Made by a program: the position numbers and the translations under genes. Below, piece by piece: positions 41,941-51,628 of a stretch of 64,000 nucleotides of DNA. Source of the stretch: an uncultured Oscillospiraceae bacterium. Lineage in GTDB: Bacteria; Bacillota; Clostridia; Oscillospirales; Acutalibacteraceae. The notes beneath the pieces are model-generated. The model was not told the DNA's origin. It worked only from the letters and a program-made list of their open reading frames with translations, and did not search any database. Position 1 is the first letter of the stretch. Each line of letters begins with the position of its first letter. The stretch is from NCBI GenBank assembly GCA_958366985.1, contig CATXDC010000007.1, positions 1 through 64,000 of the forward strand, written 5' to 3'.

Positions 41941-43218
41941 TTGAACTGCCAATCCAAAAAAATTATCTGTGGTGCAATACTTTGTCTTCTCTGCATTTTT
42001 ATGCTTATAAGCTGCGGAAAAAGCATAACTGTTGATTCTGATTTACCCACCGATAATTCCGAAAAGCTTGCTGAAGACTACGAATCTGAAACAAACTCTG
42101 AAACAGAAATATCGAAAGAATCTTCTTCAGAAATTACAACAACTAAAAGTAGTCTCCAGGCAAAAATAGAATCCGTCACTTTGAAAAATAAAAAACCGAT
42201 TACTTCCGACAATGCATACAAACAGACGGATAAGCAAAAGGAAGAAGAAAGAGAACAGCAAACCAATGATTTTAATGATTATCAGGATGACATAAAGCCC
42301 TCGAAGCCTATACGTCCCAGTGAAACGGAACCGTCAAAACTTCCTCCCGCTCATTTGCCGTCCGATGATGACAATACAGGTGAAAGTACATCGGATGAAA
42401 TTACTGACACTCAGCCGGAACCACAGCCACCTTATAAATATCCTAACATTCCAGTTACAAAAGATTACGCCGGATTCGGATACACTAAAAACGAAAAGTG
42501 GATATCTGACGACAATAATTTCTACATAGACGGAAAAAAGGTTGAATTTTATAAAGGCATTGACGTTTCGATATTCCAGCGTGAACCTGATAAAACCGAC
42601 GTTGGTATTGATTTTAAGGCCGTAAAAAATTCAGGAGTCGATTTTGTTATAGTAAGACTTGGTGCAAGAAGCCAATCCACAACTGAAACCTGGATAGATC
42701 GCTATTTTGTCAGCAATGTAAAAGGGGCTTATGCCGCAGGACTCAAAGTAGGCGTTTATTTCTATTCTCAGGCTGTAACCGAAACCGAAGCCATTGAGGA
42801 AGCCAAAATTTGTCTCGAAGCTATTAAGGACACCGGATGTAAAATAGAATATCCTGTTATAATGGATGTTGAAGGAGATAATACACGTTTAGGAAAAATC
42901 AGCAAAGCTCAGAGAACGGCAAACATAAAAGCTTTCTGTGAAACCATAATAGACGGCAGCTATTATCCGATGGTTTATGCAAATCAGGTTTGGATGGATG
43001 AAAAAATAGATATGAGCCAAATAGACTATGATATATGGATGGCATGTTATAAAGATCCTAAATGTGTGAAAACTACTTTCGGAGTGGATATCCCCTTTAC
43101 CATGTGGCAGTACGGTGGACGGAATATCCCGGGAATCAGAACCGGAGCTGTAGATGTAAATATATCCCTTGTAAACTATCCAGCTTTTCTGAAAAAACAC
43201 GGCTGGAATAATCTTTGA
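41941..43218 (+). CDS. Glycoside hydrolase family 25 lipoprotein (putative lysozyme)
   Basis: 425 residues. Lipoprotein signal peptide with lipobox LISC, then a Ser/Glu/Thr/Pro-rich spacer (about 25-165) and a GH25 muramidase domain from about 205: GIDVSIFQ with the first catalytic Asp, VDFVIVRLGAR, GVYFYSQAV, the DVEGDN acidic pair and MWQYGG near the end. TTG 41941 is chosen since AGGTG lies six bases upstream; GTG 41932 is the alternative. Likely cleaves peptidoglycan at the cell surface. Its place after the sigma/anti-sigma pair suggests envelope remodelling. Confidence 0.88.
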   Translation: MNCQSKKIICGAILCLLCIFMLISCGKSITVDSDLPTDNSEKLAEDYESETNSETEISKESSSEITTTKSSLQAKIESVTLKNKKPITSDNAYKQTDKQKEEEREQQTNDFNDYQDDIKPSKPIRPSETEPSKLPPAHLPSDDDNTGESTSDEITDTQPEPQPPYKYPNIPVTKDYAGFGYTKNEKWISDDNNFYIDGKKVEFYKGIDVSIFQREPDKTDVGIDFKAVKNSGVDFVIVRLGARSQSTTETWIDRYFVSNVKGAYAAGLKVGVYFYSQAVTETEAIEEAKICLEAIKDTGCKIEYPVIMDVEGDNTRLGKISKAQRTANIKAFCETIIDGSYYPMVYANQVWMDEKIDMSQIDYDIWMACYKDPKCVKTTFGVDIPFTMWQYGGRNIPGIRTGAVDVNISLVNYPAFLKKHGWNNL

Positions 43219-43226
43219 TATAATTT

Positions 43227-43262
43227 AAAGTTCTGCTTTTTCTATAAAAAAAGCAGAACTTT
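43227..43262 (+). terminator. Terminator of the GH25 gene
   Basis: Perfect 15-bp stem AAAGTTCTGCTTTTT / AAAAAGCAGAACTTT followed by TTTT. Confidence 0.85.
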
Positions 43263-43436
43263 TTTTGCAGCTTTTTCCCTTTATAAAAACCATGAATTTT
43301 TGCGTTCATTCTGCAATTTTCTCGATTATATTTCTTATTAAGATGTATTATTTCAGTTTTTTGTAAAGCTCAAACAACAACCCGTATTTGACATTTTATT
43401 AACACTCATCCTGATTTTCTCTTGTTAAAAAAGTAA

Positions 43437-43486
43437 ATATCCACTTTTAAAAGGGATTATCAACAGTTTCCACAGAGTTTTCCACA
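43437..43486 (+). promoter_or_regulatory. Cluster of DnaA-box-like 9-mers
   Basis: Within 50 bases: ATATCCACT (43437), TTATCAACA (43457), GTTTCCACA (43466) and TTTTCCACA (43478), matching TTATCCACA at 7, 8, 7 and 8 of 9 positions, all in the same orientation. They sit in an AT-rich 440-base gap (43219-43665) that otherwise holds only the GH25 terminator and a promoter region. No dnaA or dnaN is near, so this may be a DnaA-titrating or regulatory site. Confidence 0.4.
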
Positions 43487-43665
43487 TTTTTTAACAGAGC
43501 AATGTTAAAACCTCGTATACAAAAAGTATATAACCGTATTTTAACAAAAAATCATGTTGACATGCTTTTAAAGTCTGCAGAATTTATCCTTTCAGCAAAT
43601 TTCCACTGCATAAAATATTCCTTTAGAGGTAATTATATACACAGCAGCAGAATGGAGGTTTAAAA

Positions 43666-43938
43666 ATGATTAAAGGTGTAAATAAACAAGTTATAGAAAT
43701 CACCGAAACAGGCAGCGAATATTTTGAAAAAATGTTTTTCGTAGTAAAACCGCAGTATTCCTCAATGAATCTGAAAAAGCTTGAAAAGAAAGCAGAAACC
43801 ATTGCCGCTGATATTTCAGCAGCACCTCCTCCCCCTGTACCTTCAAAGAAAAAACGTCCGTTTTTGACCTCAGCGGCGAAACTAAGCGCAGCAGCCGGAG
43901 CAGGCGCCGCCCTGACAGCCATGCTAATTAGGTTATAA
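43666..43938 (+). CDS. Small protein with C-terminal hydrophobic segment, unknown
   Basis: 90 residues: KQVIEITETGSEYFEKMFFVV at the N-terminus, a helical stretch (SSMNLKKLEKKAETIAADI), a Pro run APPPPVPSKKKRP, then a short Ala-rich hydrophobic tail that may insert in the membrane. GGAGG lies eight bases before the ATG and a strong terminator follows, supporting a real single-gene unit. No family recognised. Confidence 0.65.
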   Translation: MIKGVNKQVIEITETGSEYFEKMFFVVKPQYSSMNLKKLEKKAETIAADISAAPPPPVPSKKKRPFLTSAAKLSAAAGAGAALTAMLIRL

Positions 43939-43945
43939 ATAAAAA

Positions 43946-43986
43946 ATCCCGACAGTCTGCGGTTTTCTATCCGCAGCTGCCGGGAT
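43946..43986 (+). terminator. Terminator between convergent genes
   Basis: Long stem ATCCCG-CAG-CTGCGG / CCGCAG-CTG-CGGGAT with an 8-base loop, between genes at 43938 (plus) and 43998 (minus). Confidence 0.8.
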
Positions 43987-43997
43987 ATTATTTTTAA

Positions 43998-44396
43998 TTA
44001 TTCCAAATTGTCTTGGTCATGTATGCCGGAATTAAGCATTTCTTTCATTTCCCTGTATTCACAGAGAAGATTTTTGACCCTAACTGCAATAATAACTGCC
44101 ATAATGATAGTTACAACTGCACAAACGGTATCCGTAAAGACCAGTGAAACTCCGCAAAGTATGCCCACAATTATAGTATTTATTATTGCCTTTTTAAGCC
44201 TGTAATTTTTTGTAAGAGTCTCTGCATCATCCATATATCCTATAATCCATGCAAGGATCATCGGCACAATCAGAGTAAGTACAGACATAATTGATGACCA
44301 TAATTTCTGACTTAATTCCTGAGCAAAGCCCAAAAGCGCAAATACCGGTATGCAAATAACTACAATGGCAATGTATGCAGGCCATCTTTTCTCCAT
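43998..44396 (-). CDS. Four-helix membrane protein, unknown
   Basis: 132 residues from ATG 44396 (MEKRWPAYIAIVVIC). Four hydrophobic segments (about 5-24, 32-54, 68-88, 90-108) and a charged cytoplasmic tail. A longer frame to 44552 runs through the terminator of the upstream gene and an AT-rich leader, so the short form is preferred. AAAGGA lies about 10 bases upstream. No family recognised. Confidence 0.6.
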   Translation of the reverse strand: MEKRWPAYIAIVVICIPVFALLGFAQELSQKLWSSIMSVLTLIVPMILAWIIGYMDDAETLTKNYRLKKAIINTIIVGILCGVSLVFTDTVCAVVTIIMAVIIAVRVKNLLCEYREMKEMLNSGIHDQDNLE

Positions 44397-44551
44397 AAAA
44401 ATAACGTCCTTTCCTTCCTCCTGCATTTTATTTCCCTCATCATTCAGCGACATTATACTTTTGTAAAACTTTATTGTCAATATATACAATCTATATGTTA
44501 TAAAAAATATATAATTAAATAACTTGCTTAATATTTGCCGCAAAATAAACA

Positions 44552-44582
44552 ATAAGCCATATCCTGTTTGGATATGGCTTAT
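44552..44582 (-). terminator. Terminator of the MFS gene
   Basis: Perfect 13-bp stem ATAAGCCATATCC / GGATATGGCTTAT with a 5-base loop, 44 bases beyond the MFS gene stop. Confidence 0.8.
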
Positions 44583-44625
44583 AAAATATTGCAGTATTAA
44601 TTTTAAAATTCTGATTTCAAATTAA

Positions 44626-46077
44626 TCAGTCCATGTTCTCCGCTTCTATCTGCTTTACCATTTCGTTGGTAATGGTATCCTTTGCTTCGCCATGCTTTAC
44701 AAACAGTATGCAGAAAAGAGCCAGTGCAAAGGCAACAGGACAGAAAACAAACAGGGACATATATGTACCGGAGAACATTCTTACTGTACCGAAAAGGATG
44801 GGAGCTACGATCTGTGCAGAAAAAGTGGCAGTATAGTAATAACCTGTAAATGTACCTATCTTTTCAACTCCGCCGATTTCGAGAACCAGAGGCAAAGTGT
44901 TAACGGTAATGAACATATTTGCAAAACCACCGAGAACAAGGGCTACCCATACGATTGCCAAATTCTTAGTTACGGCATAAAGGGCAAATATGGACATAAA
45001 CACTATAAGTCCGCCGATAATAACCTTTTTACGTCCGATTTTAGCTCCAAGCTTACCTGCCGGAATTGCAGCTATCATTGAGCAAACTGCAAACAGAGCC
45101 ATCATGATAGTAGCTTCCTGAGTGGTCTTTCCGAGAACCTCACCTGCAAACAATGAGAAGAAAGTCTGAATAGCGTTTGTGGCAATAAAGAGGAAGAACA
45201 GGCACATAAGCATAAACACAAGGCTCTTTTTCTCGCCCTTTGTAAGCTTAATGGCTTTAAGTCTCTCTTTCTCTGCCTTTTTCTCTTCCTGAGCTTTCAG
45301 TCTTTCATCTGCATCGGCGTTTACCTGTGCCTGATGCTTAAGCCTTGAATCGGGCTCCTTTACAAAGAAGAAAAGAACCACTGTGCTGATTATCATTATA
45401 ATTGAACCCAAGAGGAAAACTGCCGGATATTCCTCATGAAGCTCACTGTTGTATCCGAAAATAAAGCAAACTATTGTACCAGCAATCATTCCTATAAGGC
45501 TTCCGAGACCGCCGCACAGGTTAATTATAGCATTTCCCTCACTTCTGAGCTTAGGCGGTGTAAGATCGGGCATCAAGGCTACAACGGGAGCACGCCAGAA
45601 CGACATTATCATAACATACATTATAATGCAGAACATAAGTGACGGGATTGTATCCATGTGAGGAATAAGTGCAAAGAATATTGCCGAAAGAGGTGCGCCT
45701 ATAAAAATAAACGGACGTCTTTTTCCGAAACGGGAATGAGTATGGTCGGAAAGCTTTCCGAAGAAAGGCTGGAAAATAACTCCGAAAATATTATCGAAAG
45801 TCATTATAATACCGACAAAAAGTGGAACCAGTGTAAACGCACCCGCCGCATTAACGGTGCTTTCTCCCTGAGCTTCCATAAGCTTTACTACAAATGGAAA
45901 AGCTTCTGCTATTTTTTGTCCCCATGAGGCAATAACCTCGGAACGTCCTAAAATCTCATTAAGTATTCTTGTAACATAGGGGTCGTAAATTGCCCATGCA
46001 ACACTGCTTGCAAGAAAGCCAAAGCCTATAAGTATGGTTTTGCCGTAATTAAGCTTTTGGTCTGCTTTTTCTGCCAT
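44626..46077 (-). CDS. MFS transporter (sugar symporter-like)
   Basis: 483 residues, twelve membrane helices in two halves joined by a long charged cytoplasmic loop (about 225-265, KAQEEKKAEKERLKAIKL). Motif GKLSDHTHSRFGKRRPFIF after helix 2 is the GPH/SLC45-like version of the MFS A-motif, suggesting a sugar or glycoside cation symporter. AAAGGAG lies before ATG 46077. Stands alone, with its own terminator. Substrate not deducible. Confidence 0.85.
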   Translation of the reverse strand: MAEKADQKLNYGKTILIGFGFLASSVAWAIYDPYVTRILNEILGRSEVIASWGQKIAEAFPFVVKLMEAQGESTVNAAGAFTLVPLFVGIIMTFDNIFGVIFQPFFGKLSDHTHSRFGKRRPFIFIGAPLSAIFFALIPHMDTIPSLMFCIIMYVMIMSFWRAPVVALMPDLTPPKLRSEGNAIINLCGGLGSLIGMIAGTIVCFIFGYNSELHEEYPAVFLLGSIIMIISTVVLFFFVKEPDSRLKHQAQVNADADERLKAQEEKKAEKERLKAIKLTKGEKKSLVFMLMCLFFLFIATNAIQTFFSLFAGEVLGKTTQEATIMMALFAVCSMIAAIPAGKLGAKIGRKKVIIGGLIVFMSIFALYAVTKNLAIVWVALVLGGFANMFITVNTLPLVLEIGGVEKIGTFTGYYYTATFSAQIVAPILFGTVRMFSGTYMSLFVFCPVAFALALFCILFVKHGEAKDTITNEMVKQIEAENMD

Positions 46078-46320
46078 TACTCTCTCTCCTTTATCTCTCA
46101 TTTTGCAGGCAAAAGACCTACGAATAAAGTATAACATCCTTTTAATGCAAACACAACAAACAAAGGCTTCTTTAAGCCAATGTAATTATGCAAAATATTC
46201 ATCTGTCTTTTTGTTTAATTTACTGAAATAAATTTACACACATTTTACACTGGTTATTTGTATAGCTTTTTTAGCAAAAAGACTTCACACCGGATTTACA
46301 TTATAACTAAACAAAAGAAA

Positions 46321-46345
46321 AAAGCACACTTTTCAGTGTGCTTTT
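46321..46345 (-). terminator. Terminator of the tRNA genes
   Basis: Stem AAAGCACAC / GTGTGCTTT, two bases past the 3' CCA of tRNA-Glu. Confidence 0.8.
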
Positions 46346-46347
46346 CA

Positions 46348-46422
46348 TGGTGACCCGGACGGGAATCGAACCCGTGTTACCGCCGTGAAAGGGCGGTGTC
46401 TTAGCCGCTTGACCACCGGGCC
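46348..46422 (-). tRNA. tRNA-Glu (UUC)
   Basis: 75 nt including an encoded CCA. Acceptor stem GGCCCGG / CCGGGTC (one G-U pair), anticodon loop CTTTCAC with TTC, and T-loop GGTTCGATTCC all fit tRNA-Glu. Transcribed with the tRNA-Met gene 64 bases upstream. Confidence 0.95.
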
Positions 46423-46486
46423 ATGGATATATATAAAGAGGGTTCACGGCCGCCAAAAGCAGGGGCAAATCCTCTTGTTTTAAAAA

Positions 46487-46563
46487 TGGTAGCGGCAGTC
46501 GGATTTGAACCAACGACACTTCGGGTATGAACCGAATGCTCTAGCCAACTGAGCTATGCCGCC
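46487..46563 (-). tRNA. tRNA-Met (CAU, elongator type)
   Basis: 77 nt including CCA. Starts GGCGGCATAGCTCAG, anticodon loop TTCATAC with CAT, T-loop GGTTCAAATCC. The paired first base and lack of the initiator GGG/CCC anticodon stem favour elongator Met; a lysidine-type Ile-CAT tRNA is less likely. Confidence 0.92.
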
Positions 46564-46714
46564 ATTTGTGCTCCACAAGTGAGCGAACATTATTATAATA
46601 CAGGCTTGTACCTTTGTCAACACTTTTTTTAATTTTTTACGTAAAAAATGCAAAACTTTTAAATTTTCTCAAATCACAGTATATTGTAACTCTCGAATAA
46701 AATTTTATACCTTT

Positions 46715-46758
46715 AACGGCATAGAGACAGTAGTATGTCTCTATGCCGTTTTTTACCA
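46715..46758. terminator. Strong terminator downstream of the HD gene
   Basis: Perfect 15-bp stem AACGGCATAGAGACA / TGTCTCTATGCCGTT with a 6-base loop and T-runs on the plus side. It lies between the HD gene (minus) and the tRNA promoter region. Confidence 0.8.
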
Positions 46759-46774
46759 TAAAACAACAGATATA

Positions 46775-47356
46775 TTATTCCTGCTGATCGAGGGTCAGCT
46801 CAAAGGACGGCATGAATTCAGAAACAAAAATATCAGCCTCAGGTAAATTGAGCTCTTTGATTGCTTCCTCAGTGGCAGCTTTCGCAGAGACAAATTCACG
46901 GTTCCCTGCCTTTTCCTCTTCTATACATTTTATAAGAGCGCTGATTTTATCCGCTGCCTTTACAAGACGCCAAAGCTCCTTGTCCTCTTCCCTTTTAAAA
47001 AACATAGGAGAAAATTCTTCCTTTATATCTTCCGGCAGCATGGTCATTATCTTTTCGCAGGCAGCATTTTCCACAGCTTTATAGGCTTCCTTTGTGCCGC
47101 TGCTGAAATATTTTACAGGTGTAGGCATATCGCCGGTAAGTATCTCAGGCATATCGTGGTAAAGTCCCAGAAGCGCAGCCCGCTCACAGTTATATTTTTT
47201 TCCAAGGCGCTTATTACCCAGCACTGCAAGAGCATGGGCAATGCAGGCAACCTCGTGGCTGTGCTCGCTTATGTTTTCACTCACCGTATTGCGCATAAGC
47301 GCCCAGCGAGTAATATATTTCATTCTCGAAACCATTGCAAAAAAACTTCGGGACAT
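46775..47356 (-). CDS. HD-domain 5'-nucleotidase, YfbR-like
   Basis: 193 residues of the YfbR-type HD phosphohydrolase fold, which removes phosphate from deoxynucleoside monophosphates. Metal ligands appear as ENISEHSHEVACIAH, then ALLGLYHDMPEIL and a later Asp in KAADKISALIKC. AAAGGAG precedes the ATG. It starts 12 bases after the DUF815 ATPase gene stop, so both are probably co-transcribed. Confidence 0.88.
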   Translation of the reverse strand: MSRSFFAMVSRMKYITRWALMRNTVSENISEHSHEVACIAHALAVLGNKRLGKKYNCERAALLGLYHDMPEILTGDMPTPVKYFSSGTKEAYKAVENAACEKIMTMLPEDIKEEFSPMFFKREEDKELWRLVKAADKISALIKCIEEEKAGNREFVSAKAATEEAIKELNLPEADIFVSEFMPSFELTLDQQE

Positions 47357-47367
47357 ATTTTTCTCCT

Positions 47368-48582
47368 TTACCAGTCAAGCCCTCTTTTAATTGAAGCTTC
47401 AACTACATTTATAAACTGCTTTGCCACTCTCGGTGAACGTCCGCCTCTTTCGAGAGCCCATTTCTCTCCCTTTGCGTGAAGCTCCTCAGTATCAACCTCA
47501 AGACCTCTATCAGCTGCAATTCCGTCAAGAATGTCGTAGAATTTCATTCTGTCGGGGTTTACAAAGGTTACGGAAAGTCCGAATCTGTCAGAAAGAGACA
47601 TCTGTTCCTGACGTGCATCTCCCGAATGGAGATCGTCGCCGTCTCTGTCGGAGAATTTTTCCCTTACAAGGTGACGGAGATTTGATGTGGCATATATAAG
47701 TGTATTGGCCTGTCTTGCGGAAAGTCCTCCCTCAAGAGCCGCTTTGAGCTCTGCAAAAGAATCGTCTCCCGCAGAAAAGGAAAGGTCATCTATAAACACA
47801 ATGAATTTAAGGGGCAAAGCTGAAAGTATCTTTATAAGAGCAGGGAACTGGCATATTGCGCTTTTGGGCATTTCAACCATTCTAAGTCCCCTGTCGGCAA
47901 ACTCATTGAGTATTGCATGAACTGTTGAGGATTTTCCTGTACCTCTGTCGCCGTAAAGAAGTACGTTATTGGCAGGAAGTCCCTCAATGAAATTGATTGT
48001 ATTTTCAACTACAAGTCCCCTCTGGTACTCATAGCTTTTAAGCTCTTCAAGCTTTATGGGATTTGTACAGCCGATCGGCTCAAGGCTGCCGTTGCGCCAT
48101 GAAAAAGCTTTGTATTTTGCAAATACTCCGTAGGAATTTTTCTTGTGGTAGTCCCAAAGTTCTTTGGCTTCTTTGCTCCAGTCTCCGTTTCCCAAGGGTT
48201 CGGGAGCACTTCCGTTTTTCCAAAGAGGCAGATTTTCACTATATACATTTTCATAAATCTCCTCGGGCTTTGCATTTGCAAGCTCCTGAAGAATTTTCAG
48301 ATCATGGGATACTCCCGAAATCAGGCTTTCGCTGCACTGCTTGCCAAATGCGCTTCTTCTCGAAAAGGGATTGTCATCGGAAAGAACAAGTGAAGCAATA
48401 TATCCCGAAAAGTTTTCCTCGGCTCCGGCATCTGCAAGAGCACAGAAAAGCTCACCGTACTTTTCACCTTTCTTTTCGTCGTCACATGAAATAAGCTCCG
48501 CCGCCGCTTTTACGGCAGGATTTTCAAGTACCCCTCTGTATATGCAAAGAGAGTCAAGCTCCCCTTTTTTGATTTTTTTCAT
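47368..48582 (-). CDS. DUF815 AAA-type ATPase
   Basis: 404 residues of a P-loop ATPase of the DUF815 family. Walker A LLYGDRGTGKSS near 212-223, Walker B KFIVFIDDLSF, sensor region LIYATSNLRHLV, and a C-terminal lid (ALERGGRSPRVAKQFINVV). N-terminal 180 residues are family-specific and helical. The physiological role of DUF815 proteins is not established. Upstream of and near the HD nucleotidase. Upstream 48583-48740 holds no gene. Confidence 0.88.
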   Translation of the reverse strand: MKKIKKGELDSLCIYRGVLENPAVKAAAELISCDDEKKGEKYGELFCALADAGAEENFSGYIASLVLSDDNPFSRRSAFGKQCSESLISGVSHDLKILQELANAKPEEIYENVYSENLPLWKNGSAPEPLGNGDWSKEAKELWDYHKKNSYGVFAKYKAFSWRNGSLEPIGCTNPIKLEELKSYEYQRGLVVENTINFIEGLPANNVLLYGDRGTGKSSTVHAILNEFADRGLRMVEMPKSAICQFPALIKILSALPLKFIVFIDDLSFSAGDDSFAELKAALEGGLSARQANTLIYATSNLRHLVREKFSDRDGDDLHSGDARQEQMSLSDRFGLSVTFVNPDRMKFYDILDGIAADRGLEVDTEELHAKGEKWALERGGRSPRVAKQFINVVEASIKRGLDW

Positions 48583-48740
48583 AAGTAATCACCGCTTCCG
48601 TATAAATACACTGCTTTCCCCCTCGTCAAAGCCCTGTTTCGCTTATTTCAGGCAATATTTTTCAAAAGAGAGAAAAAGTTATTTTAATTTTACTCCCACT
48701 TTTTTTACATGTCAATTAACGCCAAAATGTTTTAGGAAGT

Positions 48741-48810
48741 TACAGTGGTAAAATGTTAAATTTTTTTCGATTTTTTCTATTGACGTAGATTAATACAGTG
48801 GTATAATGTT
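48741..48810 (+). promoter_or_regulatory. ilvC promoter with a duplicated 17-bp segment
   Basis: TTGACG (48780-48785), 16-bp spacer, TATAAT (48802-48807). A 17-bp direct repeat, 16/17 identical (TACAGTGGTAWAATGTT), occurs at 48741-48757 and 48794-48810. The upstream copy has TAAAAT in place of the -10, so it may be a second weaker promoter or a regulator site. Confidence 0.7.
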
Positions 48811-48824
48811 TCCTAAGGACTTAG

Positions 48825-49868
<1,044 letters not shown>

Positions 49869-49899
49869 TCTCCACAGTTTAAGTTTATTTTAAACATAT

Positions 49900-49927
49900 A
49901 AGCGGCGCAGATTTCTGTGCCGCTTTT
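49900..49927 (+). terminator. Terminator of ilvC
   Basis: 12-bp stem (AAGCGGCGCAGA / TCTGTGCCGCTT, one G-U pair) with a two-base gap at its centre, followed by TTTCTTTT. Confidence 0.8.
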
Positions 49928-49944
49928 CTTTTACGGAGGGAAAA

Positions 49945-51354
49945 ATGGGTATTTACGAAAGTCTTTTGGAAAACGCTGAAAGCGGCATCTATCCCATGCA
50001 TATGCCGGGGCACAAGCGAAACGAAAAGTTTCTTAAAATGGTAAACCCTTATACAATAGATATAACGGAAGTTGACGGCTTTGACGATCTCCACGCTCCT
50101 GAGGAGATAATCCTTGAAGCAATGGAAAAGGGTAAAAATCTCTATAAAAGCCGGAAATGCTTTCTTCTTGTAAACGGAAGCACCTGCGGAATACTTTCAG
50201 CAATATGCGCCTGTGTTCCAAAGGGCGGAAAGCTTATTGCAGCAAGAAATTGCCATAAATCAGTATATAATGCCATTACTTTAACCGAGTGCGAAAGCGT
50301 ATTCATAATGCCGGAAACAGATCCCCAAAACGGCATCTGCTATGGAATAACCGCTGCTCAGGTGGAAAAAGCTCTTTCGGAAAATCCCGACACTTCGGCT
50401 GTTATAATCACCTCTCCCACTTATGAGGGTGTTGTTTCAGATATAGAAAAAATCAGCAAAGTTACAAGAAAATACGGTGTTCCTCTTATTGTAGACGAAG
50501 CACACGGCGCACATTTCGGATTTTCTCCCCTATTTCCCGAAAGCGCTGTTTCAAAAGGTGCTGATATCGTAATACAAAGCCTTCATAAAACTCTCCCATC
50601 TTTTACACAGAGCGCAGTTCTCCACATCTGCACAGAATTTGGTGGAAAATTTCCCGTGCAGCGTTATCTTTCGATTTTTCAGTCCAGCAGTCCCTCATAT
50701 ATTCTCATGGCAGGAATTGACCGCTGTTTTGATATTCTTCAAAATGACGGTGCAAAACTTTTTGAGCTTTACGAAAATAGGCTGAAGAAATTTTACAGCA
50801 GTATGGAAACACTGAAAGTCATAAAGATTCTACCTAAAGAATATCCAAAAGGTTTTATCCGTGATATGGGCAAAATCGTAATTGACCTTAGCTCCTCTTC
50901 CCTTACAGGGGGAGAATTTTCCCAGCTGCTTCTTAAAAAATATAAGATACAGCTTGAAATGGCCTCCTCGTGCTATGCAATTGCCATGACTTCAATCTGT
51001 GACACCGACGAGGGATTTGAGAGACTCAAAGAAGCTCTCACGGAAATAGATTCTTTACTTTCAAAATCAGAAAACACAAGACAATTTTCTCCTCTTCCTG
51101 AGAAAATAGAGACTGTTCTTAAAATATCCGAGGCTCTTTCGGCTTCTTCAAAATCTATTCCGATAAGTGAAGCTGACGGTAAAATCTCAGGTGAATTTAT
51201 CTATGCCTATCCTCCGGGAATACCAATCATCGCCCCCGGTGAAAGATTTACCCATAAAGTACTCCGCTCAATAGATGAGCTTCTCAGCTGCGGCGTTGCG
51301 GTAAAAGGTTCCTCAGGAGCTTTCAAAGGCTCTGTAAAGGCTATTGATTATTGA
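49945..51354 (+). CDS. Orn/Lys/Arg decarboxylase family (PLP-dependent)
   Basis: 469 residues, fold type I PLP enzyme. N-terminal GIYPMHMPGHKRN is the family hallmark, PLP Lys215 lies in QSLHKTLPSFTQ and the cofactor Asp in LIVDEAHGAHFG. The C-terminal domain carries YPPGIPIIAPGE. It is of the short form (no N-terminal wing domain), like SpeA/YaaO proteins of Firmicutes. Likely makes a polyamine (cadaverine, putrescine or agmatine); the exact substrate cannot be told. GGAGG precedes the ATG. Confidence 0.9.
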   Translation: MGIYESLLENAESGIYPMHMPGHKRNEKFLKMVNPYTIDITEVDGFDDLHAPEEIILEAMEKGKNLYKSRKCFLLVNGSTCGILSAICACVPKGGKLIAARNCHKSVYNAITLTECESVFIMPETDPQNGICYGITAAQVEKALSENPDTSAVIITSPTYEGVVSDIEKISKVTRKYGVPLIVDEAHGAHFGFSPLFPESAVSKGADIVIQSLHKTLPSFTQSAVLHICTEFGGKFPVQRYLSIFQSSSPSYILMAGIDRCFDILQNDGAKLFELYENRLKKFYSSMETLKVIKILPKEYPKGFIRDMGKIVIDLSSSSLTGGEFSQLLLKKYKIQLEMASSCYAIAMTSICDTDEGFERLKEALTEIDSLLSKSENTRQFSPLPEKIETVLKISEALSASSKSIPISEADGKISGEFIYAYPPGIPIIAPGERFTHKVLRSIDELLSCGVAVKGSSGAFKGSVKAIDY

Positions 51355-51379
51355 CACAAGAAGTAAAATCCGTTACAAT
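51351..51379 (+). promoter_or_regulatory. Promoter of the SCIFF locus
   Basis: TTGACA (51351-51356), 17-bp spacer, TACAAT (51374-51379), 33 bases before the peptide gene. It overlaps the decarboxylase stop codon. Confidence 0.8.
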
Positions 51380-51411
51380 AAGGTGAAAGTATTTTGAAAG
51401 AGGGTGTATCC

Positions 51412-51558
51412 ATGAAAAGAATAAAGACTTTGGCAACAAGAAACCTTGCTGAATCCGCAAAGAAGGGCGGCTGCGGCGAGTGCCAGACATCCTGCCAGTC
51501 CGCTTGCAAGACATCCTGCGGCATTGCAAACCAGCAGTGCGAAAAGAGCAAGAAATAA
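51412..51558 (+). CDS. scfA: SCIFF ranthipeptide precursor (six cysteines in forty-five)
   Basis: 48-residue RiPP precursor. Leader MKRIKTLATRNLAESAKKGG, then core with cysteines at 21, 24, 28, 32, 36 and 43, most followed or preceded by Thr/Ser (CQTSCQSACKTSCG). This matches the SCIFF family, whose maturase links each Cys sulfur to a Thr or neighbouring residue by thioether bonds. It lies 70 bases upstream of its radical SAM maturase, separated by a terminator. Too short for many gene finders. Biological role of SCIFF peptides is unsettled; signalling has been proposed for clostridial ranthipeptides. Confidence 0.95.
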   Translation: MKRIKTLATRNLAESAKKGGCGECQTSCQSACKTSCGIANQQCEKSKK

Positions 51559-51570
51559 GGACTCAAACTA

Positions 51571-51605
51571 TCGCCGCACTGCCCCTGAGGCGTGCGGCGA
51601 TTTTT
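51571..51605 (+). terminator. Terminator/attenuator between SCIFF peptide and maturase
   Basis: Perfect 9-bp stem TCGCCGCAC / GTGCGGCGA followed by TTTTT. Partial readthrough would give far more peptide than enzyme. Confidence 0.8.
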
Positions 51606-51628
51606 ACTGCATATAAGGAGATATTAAA

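Noticed and set aside
44397..44552. N-terminal extension of the four-helix membrane protein
   Set aside because: It would be translated through AT-rich leader starting at the MFS terminator; ATG 44396 has a nearby AAAGGA site.
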